The notes below the pieces were generated by a model, which had not been told where the DNA came from, searched no databases, and worked only from the letters and a program-made list of their open reading frames with translations. From positions 3,386,845-3,450,844 of the forward strand of contig CM035361.1 of assembly GCA_020137815.1 (NCBI GenBank): DNA of 64,000 nucleotides. The letters run 5' to 3'. Within the stretch, counting starts at the first letter, position 1. Every line of letters starts with the position of its first letter. The position numbers were made by a program, and so were the translations under genes. The DNA comes from Hormiphora californensis. Taxonomy: Eukaryota > Ctenophora > Tentaculata > Cydippida > Pleurobrachiidae. Positions 44,995 to 56,214 of this stretch are shown in pieces.

Positions 44995-45783
44995 GGTGAT
45001 TTGTGCAGCTAGAGGGAAGAAACATGGATCATTACCAAATCAGAAAGCTCGGTGGAAAATATTTAGTTCAGAAGAAGGCAAGTATAACTCTTTACTCTAA
45101 AACTGCAACAGCTGTATCATATTACTGTAACTCCTTATCACTTTTCTAAGCTATGTCCCTACCGCAATGCATATATTATCTTTCTACATACTTCACTACT
45201 TCAGTCGCATTAAACGGATAAATAAGAGGCGAAAAATTTGCATATTGGTGTAGGACCCTCTACGGGGAATTGAAACGATATTCATTTAAAATCAGACTTT
45301 CAATTTTATTTTATATTTCTACCCAAAAAGTGGGTCCTGCACTAGTTGTAGTATTGTAGTCCTCTTTGCACAGATACTGCACGGATGTCAGCTCCTCATG
45401 GGGGGGTTCCCATGGTATACTTTGGTATACTTTGGTATACTTTGGCATATGGAAAATTCCAAAAAAAATATGTGGAAGGTACCAAAGTATACCAAAGTAT
45501 ACCATATCTTTTTAATAGCTTTACGTACTTTAAAGTGTTAATTTACAATAATTAAGGCTTTAAAACAGTTTGTATAAACTTTCTTAACTCATAAACTTAA
45601 GGTTAACTAGGCTAAATTGGCTAATTTCATAGAATCGAGGAAACTTATTTTGCCTATGAAATGATGAGTCACAAAACTGGGGTTTGACACATTGGGACTC
45701 ATTTGAGTGCGATAAAAAACTTTTTAAAAAGTCAAGAAAAAGTTCAAACAGTATTTGGTAAAGTCTGTAAATATTTTTCAAAA

Positions 45784-45843
45784 ATTGCCTCAACCGGGAA
45801 TTGAACCCCTGGCCACTGAGTGGCCAGCCTTGAGCACTAGCCG
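45784..45843 (-). repeat. tRNA-like sequence, degenerate
   Basis: On the minus strand GGCTAGTGCTCAAGG (A-box-like), a hairpin TGGCCACTCAGTGGCCA and GGGGTTCAATTCCC (B box/T arm) are in tRNA order. The acceptor stem does not pair. It lies about 390 bp from the left end of element 3, the same place and orientation as in element 2. Confidence 0.5.
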
Positions 45844-45858
45844 GGTGATGTAACATAC

Positions 45859-48009
45859 TTGTTGAGTGTGAGGATGCTTGTTGAGTGTGAGGATCTGGGT
45901 GATGAGGATGGATCATTGTTTGTGGAAGCTGTCCGAGATAGAGTGTTCAAGGTGGTTAAGTCACATTGCCGAGTGAAGAAAATGCGAAAGGACTTTGTAG
46001 ACAAGGAGCTCAGGCATTTGACTAGCAGGAGGCGTAAACTTGATAAACGTAAGAACGATTCAGTAAAGTGGAAATCGGTGATGGATTGTTTAATTGGGAA
46101 AATCAAATCCCATCTGATATCAAGGGACAAGAAAGTGGAGAGGAAGGCTGTGGGTGCTATCAAGGTGAACCCCAAGTACTTTTATACTCACGTTAAAAAG
46201 AACTCCAAGGTTAAATCATCAGTTGCCCCCCTTCAGCGTACGGATGGTTCCTTAACTGTGGACCCCCTGGAGAAGGCTAACCTACTACAACAGCAGTTTG
46301 CTAGCGTCTTCAGCAATCCGGCGGCTATTGATCCTTCTGTGGCAGCGGGTAACATTGAGGACCTCGGTGAGATCCTGACGACCATGGATTTTTCACAGAA
46401 TTGTATCCAGAGTGCACTAGAGGAGCTTAAACCCTTTTCGGCCTCACCTCCGGGCTGCATTCCTTCGTGCATTCTGAAACGATGTAACGGCAGCTTGTCT
46501 TATCCTATATGGATGTTATGGAACAAGTCATTTGAAGATGGTGCTGTTCCAAATTGTTTAAAGCAGCAGTTCATAACACCGATCTTTAAGAAAGGGTCGA
46601 AGTCTACGACGGCAAATTATCGCCCTGTGTCGATCACCAGTCACCTATCGAAGGTATTTGAGCGGCTAGTCAGAAAGAGAATAGCTGATTATTTGGATGA
46701 GATGCAGTTACAGAGTGAAACGCAACACGGTTTTCGAAAGGGACGTAGCACTATGTCCCAACTGTTATCTCATGTCGACTACATCCTAACCGAACTCTGT
46801 GGGGATAGAGAAGTTGATGTACTCTATTTAGATTTTTCTAAAGCTTTTGACTCGGTGGATATCAATTTGTTGCTAGCGAAGTTGAAAAGGTATGGGATTG
46901 GAGGAAAACTTCATCAGTGGATCAGTGCGTGGATCCTGGGCAGGCAGCAGTGTGTGATGGTGGATGGGGTTAGGTCACCATGGGTGGAGGTGCTCAGCGG
47001 GGTGGCGCAGGGTAGTGTCCTGGGCCCTCTCCTCTTCCTTATTTATATACTGGACCTGGAGTCTGTTATACTGGATGGCAGTATGTGTCTCACCTTTGCG
47101 GATGATACCAAGTTAATGAAAGCCATAACAGATATTGTTGATCAGGAGGGTTTACAATCTGATCTTTTGAAGGTTACAGAATGGGCCAAGATAAACAATA
47201 TGGTGCTACATGACCAGAAATTTCAACTCCTGAGTTACAGACTGAACAAGTCGGCAATCTACAAGGAATTCCCTTTTTCAGTTGACATATGTTCGTATAC
47301 CACAAAATCTGGAGTACAACTGTTTCCTGAAGCTGATGTCCGTGACTTGGGTGTCCAGATGTCCTCGGATGGTTCTTGGTCTAAGCACATTGCCACCATT
47401 GTGAGGAGAGCCTCTCTCCTATCTGGGTGGATTTTCAGTGTTTTTCGAGATCGTTCACCAGAGGTAATGTTGCAACTCTTCAAATCACTGGTCAGACCAA
47501 TTTTGGAGTATTGTTGTCTGGTCTGGGATCCGTCAAAGTCTGGGGACATCAAGTCAATTGAGAACGTCCAAAGGTGTTTTACTAGAAGACTTGATGGAAT
47601 GCAGAATCTCGACTATTGGGAGAGATTAAAAGTTCTCAACCTGATGTCTCTTCAACGTAGGAGACAACGTTACATGTTGATACATGTGTGGAAGACGATC
47701 CATGGGTTTGTTCCGAATTCTGCAAATCTTGTGTTCCAACACAGTGCAAGGCTGGGTATGAGGTTAGTCCCACCAGTGTTTCCATATCGGGCTGAGACCT
47801 GGAGAGCGAATCAGTACCATTCTTCCTTCGGACCGAGAGCTGCTCACCTGTGGAACAGGTTGCCAGCGGCCGTTAACTCTTGCGGAAGCTTAGGTCAATT
47901 CAAATCATCGCTGGGCAATTACTTGACAGGCTTTTATGACCGTCCCCCTGTCAGAGGCTATCCATCACTTCCCAATGATATTTCCCCTCAATGTGCTGTT
48001 CATGTCTGA
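45859..48009 (+). CDS. Non-LTR retrotransposon reverse transcriptase (CR1/jockey-like), 5'-truncated
   Basis: An uninterrupted frame of up to 716 codons; the first ATG in frame is at 45871, so the listed start is only the edge of the frame. RT motifs in order: NYRPVSI, LYLDFSKAFDSV (catalytic Asp), GVAQGSVLGPLLF, LTFADDTKLM (FADD catalytic pair) and DLGVQMSSDGSW, then a C-terminal RRRQRYMLIHVWK region. The apurinic-type endonuclease domain expected at the N-terminus is missing, so the copy is truncated in the linker and is probably not autonomous. A microsatellite-like tail (CTTGTAAA repeats near 48130) follows. The frame has no stops or shifts, suggesting a recent insertion. Confidence 0.93.
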   Translation: MLSVRMLVECEDLGDEDGSLFVEAVRDRVFKVVKSHCRVKKMRKDFVDKELRHLTSRRRKLDKRKNDSVKWKSVMDCLIGKIKSHLISRDKKVERKAVGAIKVNPKYFYTHVKKNSKVKSSVAPLQRTDGSLTVDPLEKANLLQQQFASVFSNPAAIDPSVAAGNIEDLGEILTTMDFSQNCIQSALEELKPFSASPPGCIPSCILKRCNGSLSYPIWMLWNKSFEDGAVPNCLKQQFITPIFKKGSKSTTANYRPVSITSHLSKVFERLVRKRIADYLDEMQLQSETQHGFRKGRSTMSQLLSHVDYILTELCGDREVDVLYLDFSKAFDSVDINLLLAKLKRYGIGGKLHQWISAWILGRQQCVMVDGVRSPWVEVLSGVAQGSVLGPLLFLIYILDLESVILDGSMCLTFADDTKLMKAITDIVDQEGLQSDLLKVTEWAKINNMVLHDQKFQLLSYRLNKSAIYKEFPFSVDICSYTTKSGVQLFPEADVRDLGVQMSSDGSWSKHIATIVRRASLLSGWIFSVFRDRSPEVMLQLFKSLVRPILEYCCLVWDPSKSGDIKSIENVQRCFTRRLDGMQNLDYWERLKVLNLMSLQRRRQRYMLIHVWKTIHGFVPNSANLVFQHSARLGMRLVPPVFPYRAETWRANQYHSSFGPRAAHLWNRLPAAVNSCGSLGQFKSSLGNYLTGFYDRPPVRGYPSLPNDISPQCAVHV

Positions 48010-48398
48010 GAGTGGCTGAGAGGTGATACGTGTTTAATTTATTTAGAATTTTTTGAATTTATTTGAATTTGAATTTGAATTTGACCCACTAAGGGAAGGC
48101 CTGTTGTGTACACTAAAACTTTTATTGTAAACTTGTAAACTTGTAAACTTGTAAAAATCCGTTTAATAAGCTTTATATTACCAATTTAGAACGAAATAAG
48201 GATGAAGTTTTACAAATTTAGTCAATTATTTTATCGCTTAAATTTTACATTTTTCAAAATTTTTATGGTATACTTTGGTATACCTTGGTATATTTTGGTA
48301 TACTTTGGTATACTTTGGTATATGGAAAATCGCTGAAAAAGTTGTGGAAAGTGTCAAAGTATACCAAAGTATACCATGGGAACCCCCCCGCTCCTCAT

Positions 48399-49747
48399 AG
48401 AGCCACCCTCCCTGAATTTTTAGTATTTTTAAGCGTTTTTAGACGATTTTAAGCATTTCTGAGCAATTTTTGTGAAAGACGGGAGAAAAAGCCAAAATTT
48501 CTTGCACTGATCACAAGAAAAAATAATCTGCGCGCGCACAATTTTTTGGGTGAACCATTCACGTCAAATTGCACTGTGGCGCGCGGTAAAACCCTCTTTA
48601 TGCTCTGCCGTGCGTTACAGGTGCGCGCAGGTGTCAAGACAGGACTAAAATTCCAAAATTTCACAGTTTTCTTACTTTTTTTCCATTTTTTCTTTTTATC
48701 TCTCCGTCTTTTTCGGCCTGGGTGTCCGTGGACACCTGGACTGTGGACACCCATGAGCGCCGTCTCTGGGACCCAGACTTTCTTTACCCCTACTGCAGCA
48801 TGCAAACTGCACAATGTTAGCAAGTGCGTTGGCACCATTTTTTCTGGGTATATATTCACTATTGAGTGGGATATTAAGTGCATAATTTACATTTACATTT
48901 ACATTTACAGATAACAGACCTGAAATCCCTTTGACACGCAGTGCTTTTCAACATGACAAGCTTAAAGCTTTTGAACATCACAAGCCTTTTCATCTGAAAT
49001 TTTGTAAAAAATGTCTGGTCAATGAATTGAGCTTAAAAAATCAGTGTGCACAGCATAAATTAAAATTTTGTGCGTGACGAGTCATGTGTGAGTCTTACGT
49101 TATGATGCGTCTAATCCCCGGTCCATTTTTTTCAACTGCTCACCCCCCCCCTTGTCTTGCAGACAAGAGCTGCGGCCTGCACGTGGGATTTTTATAAAGT
49201 CCAAATTTTAATTTAAGTGATAGGCCGCCGCACATTCAAAGAAGTCGTGCGGCGTTGTATTTGCGTGTGACAGTTCTAGAAACCTTTTCGCTTATATCTC
49301 CCGTTATTAATTAAGATAAAGAACTGATCTTGGTTGCGTTTGAAAGGTCTTGAAATTATCTTTCCAATGCTTCCGGGTTCAAGTCTTAAGATTGCCAGGA
49401 ACTCGATCTCGATTATCAAGCGCAAATACAACGCTGCACGATCTCTTTGAATGCACGGCGGCCTGTCGCTCAAATAAAAAATTCGACTATAGCAAATGCC
49501 AATTCAACTTGAATTAGTTATTCAACTATTCACCTTGAAAAGCGACGCTACTCACTAAATTCATTATTCACTAAACATGAATTAGTTGTTTAATCAGCCG
49601 TTTAATTAGTCGTTTAATTAGTTGTTTAATTAGTTGTTTAATTAGTTGTTTAATTAGTTGTTTAATTAGTTGTTTAATTCCGATACTTGTTGATGATGAA
49701 AGAATGTTAACTAATTATTAACTAATTACCGTTCTCCGATTAGCAAG
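48399..49747. other. Non-coding region before the RILP-like gene
   Basis: It contains an inverted-repeat element at about 49193-49491 (arms with GGCCGCCG and CATTCAAAG, about 65 bp) and a 12-bp tandem repeat TTGTTTAATTAG (about 49595-49678) just upstream of the first RILP-like exon. No exon is recognised. Confidence 0.5.
49193..49491. mobile_element. About 300-bp MITE
   Basis: Inverted arms of about 65 bp include GGCCGCCGCACATTCAAAG and GCGTTGTATTTGCG. The outer limits are approximate (TATA on both sides). Confidence 0.6.
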
Positions 49748-52700
49748 ATGATCTCGGCTAACTCCTTTACCGAGGAGGATGGCTCAAGTTCTGTCTACGA
49801 CAAACTTGCGGGAATCAGATCTGCCTTCGAAATACTCATCGAAAAGTAAGAAAATGTGGGAATTGTTTGACAAGTTGAGAAATCTGTGAATTGTTAGGAA
49901 ATTAGGAAGTTTAAAACGTACTTTGTTGTACAAATCACTGTAAAACGATCCATGAGAGTGATTTCCTCGTACCTATATTTCCGTCCCCTCTATCACCTGT
50001 ATATATGAGTCTGTAACATCATACCCTGATCCTGCCATAACCCTCCCTCTCTCCTTACACACCTGTGAACAAAACAAAACCAATTTACAATTTAGTTGAT
50101 GATGCCGTTGATAATAATTCCCTAATTAATTCTTCCTGATAATAAACCTCCCCTTGTTCCAGATACGGGTATGATGAAATTGCGCTGGCAATGGGCCGAG
50201 TTGTGGAGGTCCTGGAGGAATTCGAACAGCTGGCAGCATACAAGAGACAGTCAAAGTTACAACTGGTCAATTGTGATCTTCGACTGGAGGAGGTTAGTAT
50301 ATATTGATATTTTCACATTTCCCATCTAACTTTCCCTTTACAATGTACATTTGTAAAGGGCGGGGCACGCGAAAGACGGTCTAGCTAGGCAAGAGGAGGT
50401 CAGTACATTTCACATTTTACATCAACTAACAACTTGTTTAGACTGGCTCGTGTCGCATTGTCGCAACTCACTGAACACTGAACACGACGATTATATCATG
50501 ATTAACTTGTTCAGACTCTAAAGAATGGCCTACCAGCTACTGTACATAATAGTTAATATCACGGCTAATTTGGCTTTCAGTTTAAAGTGAGAGTGGACCG
50601 GGTCAGAATTGGACAAGTTTGTTGTAGGTAGTAGAGAATAGCTCTCTGAGCATTTTGCCTTTTTGTCGCTCAAAATTGACCCACCCATCACTGAGATATT
50701 TTTGTTATGTTGGGAGAATTCCTGCTGGATCAGTATTTACCAAACAGGATAGAAACAATTCTTGTGTTTTACTAACACATTCTTAAAATTTTTAATATGC
50801 TGGCTTGCATTGCCCTGCTTCTGTGCATGGACAATGGACATGTCAACCTCACTGCTTATATTCAGAATGTGTTAGTAAAACACGACGATTGTTTCTATTA
50901 TGTTTTATACATACTGATTAAACAGGAGTTCTCCCAACATAACAAAAATATCTCAGTGATGGGTGGGTCGATTTTGAGCGGCAAAAACGCAAAATGCTCA
51001 GAAAGCTAATCTCTACTACCTACAACAAACTTGTCCAATTCTGATTCGGTCCACTCTCACTTTAACTTGTAAATAGTCACTGCGGCAGATTCAGTAAACG
51101 CCACTGTTTAACGCTATGTACTGGAGCATAGCACGCTCATGGTCACACCCACCATTGCAATGTCCTCATACCTTATATGGAATAAATACTGAATACATGC
51201 AGAAAAGCGTGTCATTATAATTTGGTCACAGTTGCATCTCTCGTGAAACTTTCTTACTCTAGCTCACTCCCTTTATCTTCCTCTCCCTCTTTATCTTCCT
51301 CTCACTTTAAATATAGCTCTCATCTTAAAATGAGATGAGAGCGTGAGAGAGAGGTAATATTAGATGATCTATTTTTCTCTAATTCTCCTCTCTATTCCTA
51401 TTTCATACACTCTTAGTCTTCTCACAATTGGATGATTTAGCTCGTAAACAAGGAGTGTTGCCAATCAAAGATTAACTAATTTTCAATTTGACAATTTCAC
51501 CAACCATTTCCTACGAATTACATTAATTAAACTTCCATTATCAACACTAAAATCTACAGCTTTATCCCTTCTATCCGCCCTCCCATCTCAAGTATGATAT
51601 TATCAGGAGAAGGAATCAAGAGAGCAAGAGGTGGACAACTACCGGTTTCAGGCCCGACAACTTCAGGTAATTCTATTGGCACTGCTCCAATTAATTAAAT
51701 AGAGATTCAACCATTTCTAAACAGGGAATCTTAACTACCCGCCAATTAAACACAACTTGTATATTTTTAAAGGAACGGATAGAAGTGCTGGAAAGAAGTA
51801 ATAGGGAACTGTGTAGACAAATTGCTAACTCTAACAAGGTAAATGATAGTAAATGATTATCACTGTGCGCTGGCAATGTACTCTAACAAGCTATCATTGA
51901 ACACATTAGTTAAAACTTAAATCGTCGTAATTAGTTAACATTTTACATGCTGTTACACTGTCCGACAGCATTGGAAAAAGTATAAGTGATTTATTATTAG
52001 CTCGTTACATATATTTAGTCACATCCTCATGATCCAAACTATCCTTTTTCTATTCGGAAATTATTGTTTTAGGAGGCGAAGAAAGCAAAACCGGTAGTTC
52101 CAGACGTATCAGATGAGGCGGATAATGCCATATCAAAGTTGAACGATGTGATTGAGGTTCAGAACAAACAGCGTGATGAAATGAAACAAGAGTATGAAGA
52201 ACTCAACCTGGTAATTTATAATTAGTTTTTATTTAAGGTTTTATTTAGTTAATTATCATATTGATGCTGAAATATGTCTCTAGCTTAGAAACATTCTCAA
52301 GGTTTCTCTCAATTCGGAAACTCAATTCAAACTTCATCTTAGAGCCCTAACACAGCCCCCTTTCAGTCCTAACACAGCCCCTTTCCAGTCCTAATACAAC
52401 CTCCCCCCACTTCAGTCCTAACAAAGCCCTATCCTTTCAGCACAGTGAGAGACAGGCATCACTGATTTTGAAACTCAAAGTGGCCCTCCAAGAGAGTGTA
52501 CACTCACACCGGACACTACAATCACGAAATGATACTTTGTGTAACGAACTGGCAAGATTGGAAGCGCAGATCGCAGAGGTGGGTTGTCCTGATCTATACC
52601 GAACAGTGCGTGCTAAACAAAATGTGGGCCACTCAAGTATTTTCCTGGTTTTCTCAAATGATATGGGCACTGTTTGTCGTGAATTGCCATCACCAGAGTT

Positions 52701-55700
52701 AGTCACACTTACTTGCAGTGATGCAAGTGTAACTTATAAATGACAAGGTTTGTCCTAACTTGCCTAGCTAGACTCTGTTTCGCGTGGGTTAGAACATAAC
52801 AAGTCCTCACCAGAGCTATATAAAATTGTCACAAGGTGATGTGAATTGTTAGATCATTATTACTAGACAGGTTCTGCTCACTAGACGATGCATGACCACT
52901 TCATACTCATGTACCACTTTCACACTTTATACTCATGATGTACTATTTCGGTGAGCACTGGGCAGTTACATAATCTTCTACACAGTATGATCTGTAGTAC
53001 TCATTAAGTACATTTCACGCATACATCTTCAAACATAGATCGTATTCTTCTACTGAGCAATGATCGAGCCAAATCATAAGATTTACCTACGAGTATATTA
53101 TTAGCATATATTTATCATGCTAATTGCACCCTGCATATCTAATAACAGCTGCATAACAGAGAGATTGAGAGTCTATCATTCTCTGTGTTATTGAATTTAT
53201 TTCTGTTCATTCTGGATTATTCCACGGTGCTCTCTGTTTGTGCTGGTACGTGTATATAACTACAGTGTGCGTCCGCCGCATGGTGTGTGTCCACAAATTG
53301 AGTTACTATGGGGCAGTGTGTGTGTGTGTGTTTGTGTGTGTGTCTGTGTGTTTGTTTGTGTGTGTGTGTGTGTTTGTTTGTTTGTTTGTGTGTCTGTGTG
53401 TCTGTGTGTTTGTTTGTGTGTGTGTCTGTGTGTTTGTTTGTTTGTTTGTTTGTGTGCAAGTTATGTAGAAGTGTGAATGGAAGGGGTGTGGTATGATGCT
53501 CTAAATATGTAACATTTCGTCATTTTAGCTCCATTTTAGCTCCATTTTAATTGGATTAGGTTTACTAAATAGCACATATCAAACCAGTTTTAATATTTCT
53601 CTACTGTAATATGCTCTATGGAAGTATTACACTAGCACAACTTGGACCCCAAGCCCCATATAAACAAGGGCATTATTTAGGAATTAAAATGCGGGAGCTG
53701 AGGCCCGTCCTTGTCCTGCGACGGCCGAAGAAAAATATATTTTTCATGATCCTAACTTCATTAGTACTTTACCAAATTAATAAACCCACAATGATTAGTT
53801 ACAATAATTCAGACTCTAGTCCCTTCTTTTTTCAAAAAAGTTTTTTGTTCAAACCCTCTTTTTTATATTTTGCTGGGTACGGGAACACAGGGTCGAACAA
53901 GGCAAAGTTCCTACCATAATATCCAGACATTCTCCCCAATTCAGAATGCCATCATTTCAACAAATAACGGCTGTGGGTCCTCATCAGCGGATTCCCTCTC
54001 CCTCTCCAGTTCCCTGGACAGTCACCATGGTGAACCGGTTGTTAGGGAGCGGAATCACCAGGAAGATGATGTCACGATAGCAGAGGCAAAGTTGCAGTAC
54101 AAGAAATCCGCATCTGAGGTAGGTAGGGAGTGGGGGGACTTGAGAATTATAGGCATCCAGGGATAAATAAAGGGGTTCGGGATTGTGCGGATTTCAGGGG
54201 GTTTCAGGGGTGGGGGAACTTGTCATTCTCTCAATTACATGCCTCAATAAATTTTGTAGTGTATAATATCTGCACCTGGCAATACAACCTCATCTAGTAA
54301 TATCTTGGTAATAACTAATACCCCAACTGTTGACTATACCAACATCTACCCCATCACTGTTAAACTCCTAGTTAGTGCCTAGTTACATTAGGGAATCCTT
54401 TAAATAGCCCAGTCGGCAACTTTCACCTGCGGTTGGAGGTAAAGGAAAAGAGTACAATCACTTTTGCCAAGTTTTACTCACACTGTACATTAGGGGTTGC
54501 TATTCTTCAAAATAATTACATGAATCATTGTACATTGTGTTCATAAGATGTTCAACTATGAGTATATGAAGTTTCAGCCAAAACCATCCAGCCGCTAAGG
54601 ATCGCAAGCGGTTTTTGTAAAATAGTGGAAAATTGTAAAAAATTGTAAAAAATTGATAAAAATTGATAAAAATTGATAAAAATTGATAAAAATTGTTAAA
54701 AATTGTGGTAACCATACCCTCAACATCTGCAGGACTATCTCTGACCTTAACACCGAAAATTGGCCTCCAGGACACCCCCAATAGCCGGGCAAAGTGATTT
54801 ATAAGCATAATTTAAAATTTATAAAAAAATATTCCGAATATTTACTAAAATCACCTTGTAGGGTGTTTATTTAGTGTTCAACTACGAGTATATGAAGTTT
54901 CAGCCAAAACCATCCAGCTGTTTTGCTGTAGGAACGGTTTTTGTGAATTGTGGAAAATTGTAAAAAATTGTAAAAAATTGTAAAATATTGTGGTAAATAG
55001 ATGTCACCAGACCGTTAGATGCGATTCGACAGCTGCAGGTCTAGCCCTGGTTCTAACAACGGAAATTGGCCCAGAGGACATCCCCATGGACCTGCACAAT
55101 GATTCATTAGCCCATCTTGAAATTTTTGAAATAGCAACCCCTACTGTACAATGTACATTATTATTACCTACACAGGTAATTCGAGACACGCTATCTGGGT
55201 ACAGCCCCAAGATGAGGAGAAAGAAAAGCAACAAGTGTCAATGTGAGCAGAGTGGGTTCAAGTTCAATGTTGATGAGATGACCGTCCTCATCAATGAACG
55301 GTGAGTAATTAACCTAGTTAATTAATTAATTCTTCGTCCTGATTCTCAGGCGCTTTCCGGTACAATTTGTATCTCGTATGGTACACCATATTCAAACTTT
55401 TATTTTCCTTGTGTGTGCGGGCATCCGGGTGCAGAAGTTTGAGTATTTGAGTGTTAGATATTAGGCGTGCCTGTTCTCTCTCTCCGTGCCCCAGAGGGTT
55501 AGAACATAACAAGGCGTGTCTCATGTTTTCTCTATTTCATTTTAACTGCTTGTTGTCTGTCCAAAACCGAGCTAATATAATATGCACTAATAATGTTTTG
55601 AGCCTTCTTCCGCGTCTCTACCATAGCTTAGAATAGACTACTACACGGAGAAGACAGGGAGAGAAAGAGAGAGAATGTGAATTGTGAGAGTGTAATATGA

Positions 55701-56214
55701 AATATAATAAGAATACAGAGAGAATGAGCATCTCATGACGCAGTTTTACATGAGAGGATGAGCCATTATAATTGAAAAATGGGCCACAAATTGAAAAAGC
55801 AGTGACAGAAAAGAAAACAACGATTTTATAGCAGTCCTATAATTTTGGCTGAACTATGTCATCACTGATCAGCTAAAAAGCAGCCTTTCGAAGCATCCCT
55901 GTAAACAACATTTTTTCCCAGGAACATTGCTAAAGAGAAGTTACTTTCGACTGAGGAGGAACTGGCCTTCTACAAATCACGAGGTATACAGTCGTCTTTC
56001 TGTTCAGGCCATGCCAGTTTCAATCAGAATCATGTTTTATCTACCCATTCTACTCCCATTCATTTTAGTAATTTCTAATTCTACCACCCCCCCCTCAGAA
56101 ACAGAGGTGGACGGTGCGAGTGATCCAGTTACTGAGGAAGGGTTTGCAATTCTTGATGCCCCACCCACCGTAACAACACTCCTGACCAGGACACTCTTTC
56201 CCAGCAAGAAATGA
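49748..56214 (+). CDS. RILPL: RILP-like Rab effector (RH1 and RH2 domains), 10 exons
   Basis: Exons: 49748-49845, 50163-50292, 51607-51666, 51773-51838, 52073-52210, 52441-52578, 53891-54118, 55176-55300, 55922-55983, 56099-56214; phases agree, 386 residues to TGA. The N-terminal RH1-type region has SVYDKLAGIRSAFEILIEK and YGYDEIALAMGRVVEVLEEF, followed by coiled coil (exons 2-6). A Ser-rich linker (exon 7) leads to the RH2-type region: FNVDEMTVLINERNIAKEKL, then LSTEEELAFYKSRE. In vertebrates RILP/RILPL proteins bind GTP-loaded Rabs (such as LRRK2-phosphorylated Rab8/10, or Rab7 for RILP) through RH2 and motor partners through RH1, affecting lysosome position and cilia. RILP, RILPL1 and RILPL2 cannot be separated by eye; length is nearest RILP/RILPL1. 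Introns 2, 6 and 7 carry repeats. Confidence 0.88.
50586..51061. mobile_element. 476-bp palindromic element with TTAA target site
   Basis: Ends AGTGAGAGTGGACC and its complement are flanked by TTAA (50582-50585 and 51062-51065), as with piggyBac-type elements. The arms pair for about 130 bp, and inner arms (GTGTTTTACTAACACATTCT and complement) extend the fold-back. The single ORF in it is not a transposase. RILP-like intron 2. Confidence 0.8.
53311..53456. repeat. (TG)n/(TTTG)n microsatellite
   Basis: Mixed GTGTGT and TTTG repeats in RILP-like intron 6. Open frames here in either direction are low-complexity artefacts. Confidence 0.9.
54551..55160 (+). repeat. Diverged two-copy tandem duplication with 10-bp-period AT repeats
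   Basis: Copy 1 begins at 54551 and copy 2 at 54877 (TTCAACTAYGAGTATATGAA), both followed by CAGCCAAAACCATCCAGC. Each contains repeats such as ATAAAAATTG with a 10-bp period. The second copy runs up to the acceptor of RILP-like exon 8. Confidence 0.65.

Larger units (their letters stand above)
45400..48389. mobile_element. G-run terminal-inverted-repeat element 3, carrying a LINE
   Basis: The left end GGGGGGGTTCCCATGG and its exact complement at the right are flanked by a perfect 9-bp duplication GCTCCTCAT (45391-45399 and 48390-48398). Subterminal GGTATACTTT repeats have a 10-bp period at both ends. Inside are a tRNA-like sequence and an intact reverse-transcriptase ORF. No transposase recognised, so the element is non-autonomous and the LINE is probably a nested insertion. 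Confidence 0.88.

Noticed and set aside
53217-53496. Overlapping ORFs rich in Val-Cys or Thr-His
   Set aside because: Artefact of the (TG)n microsatellite in a RILP-like intron.
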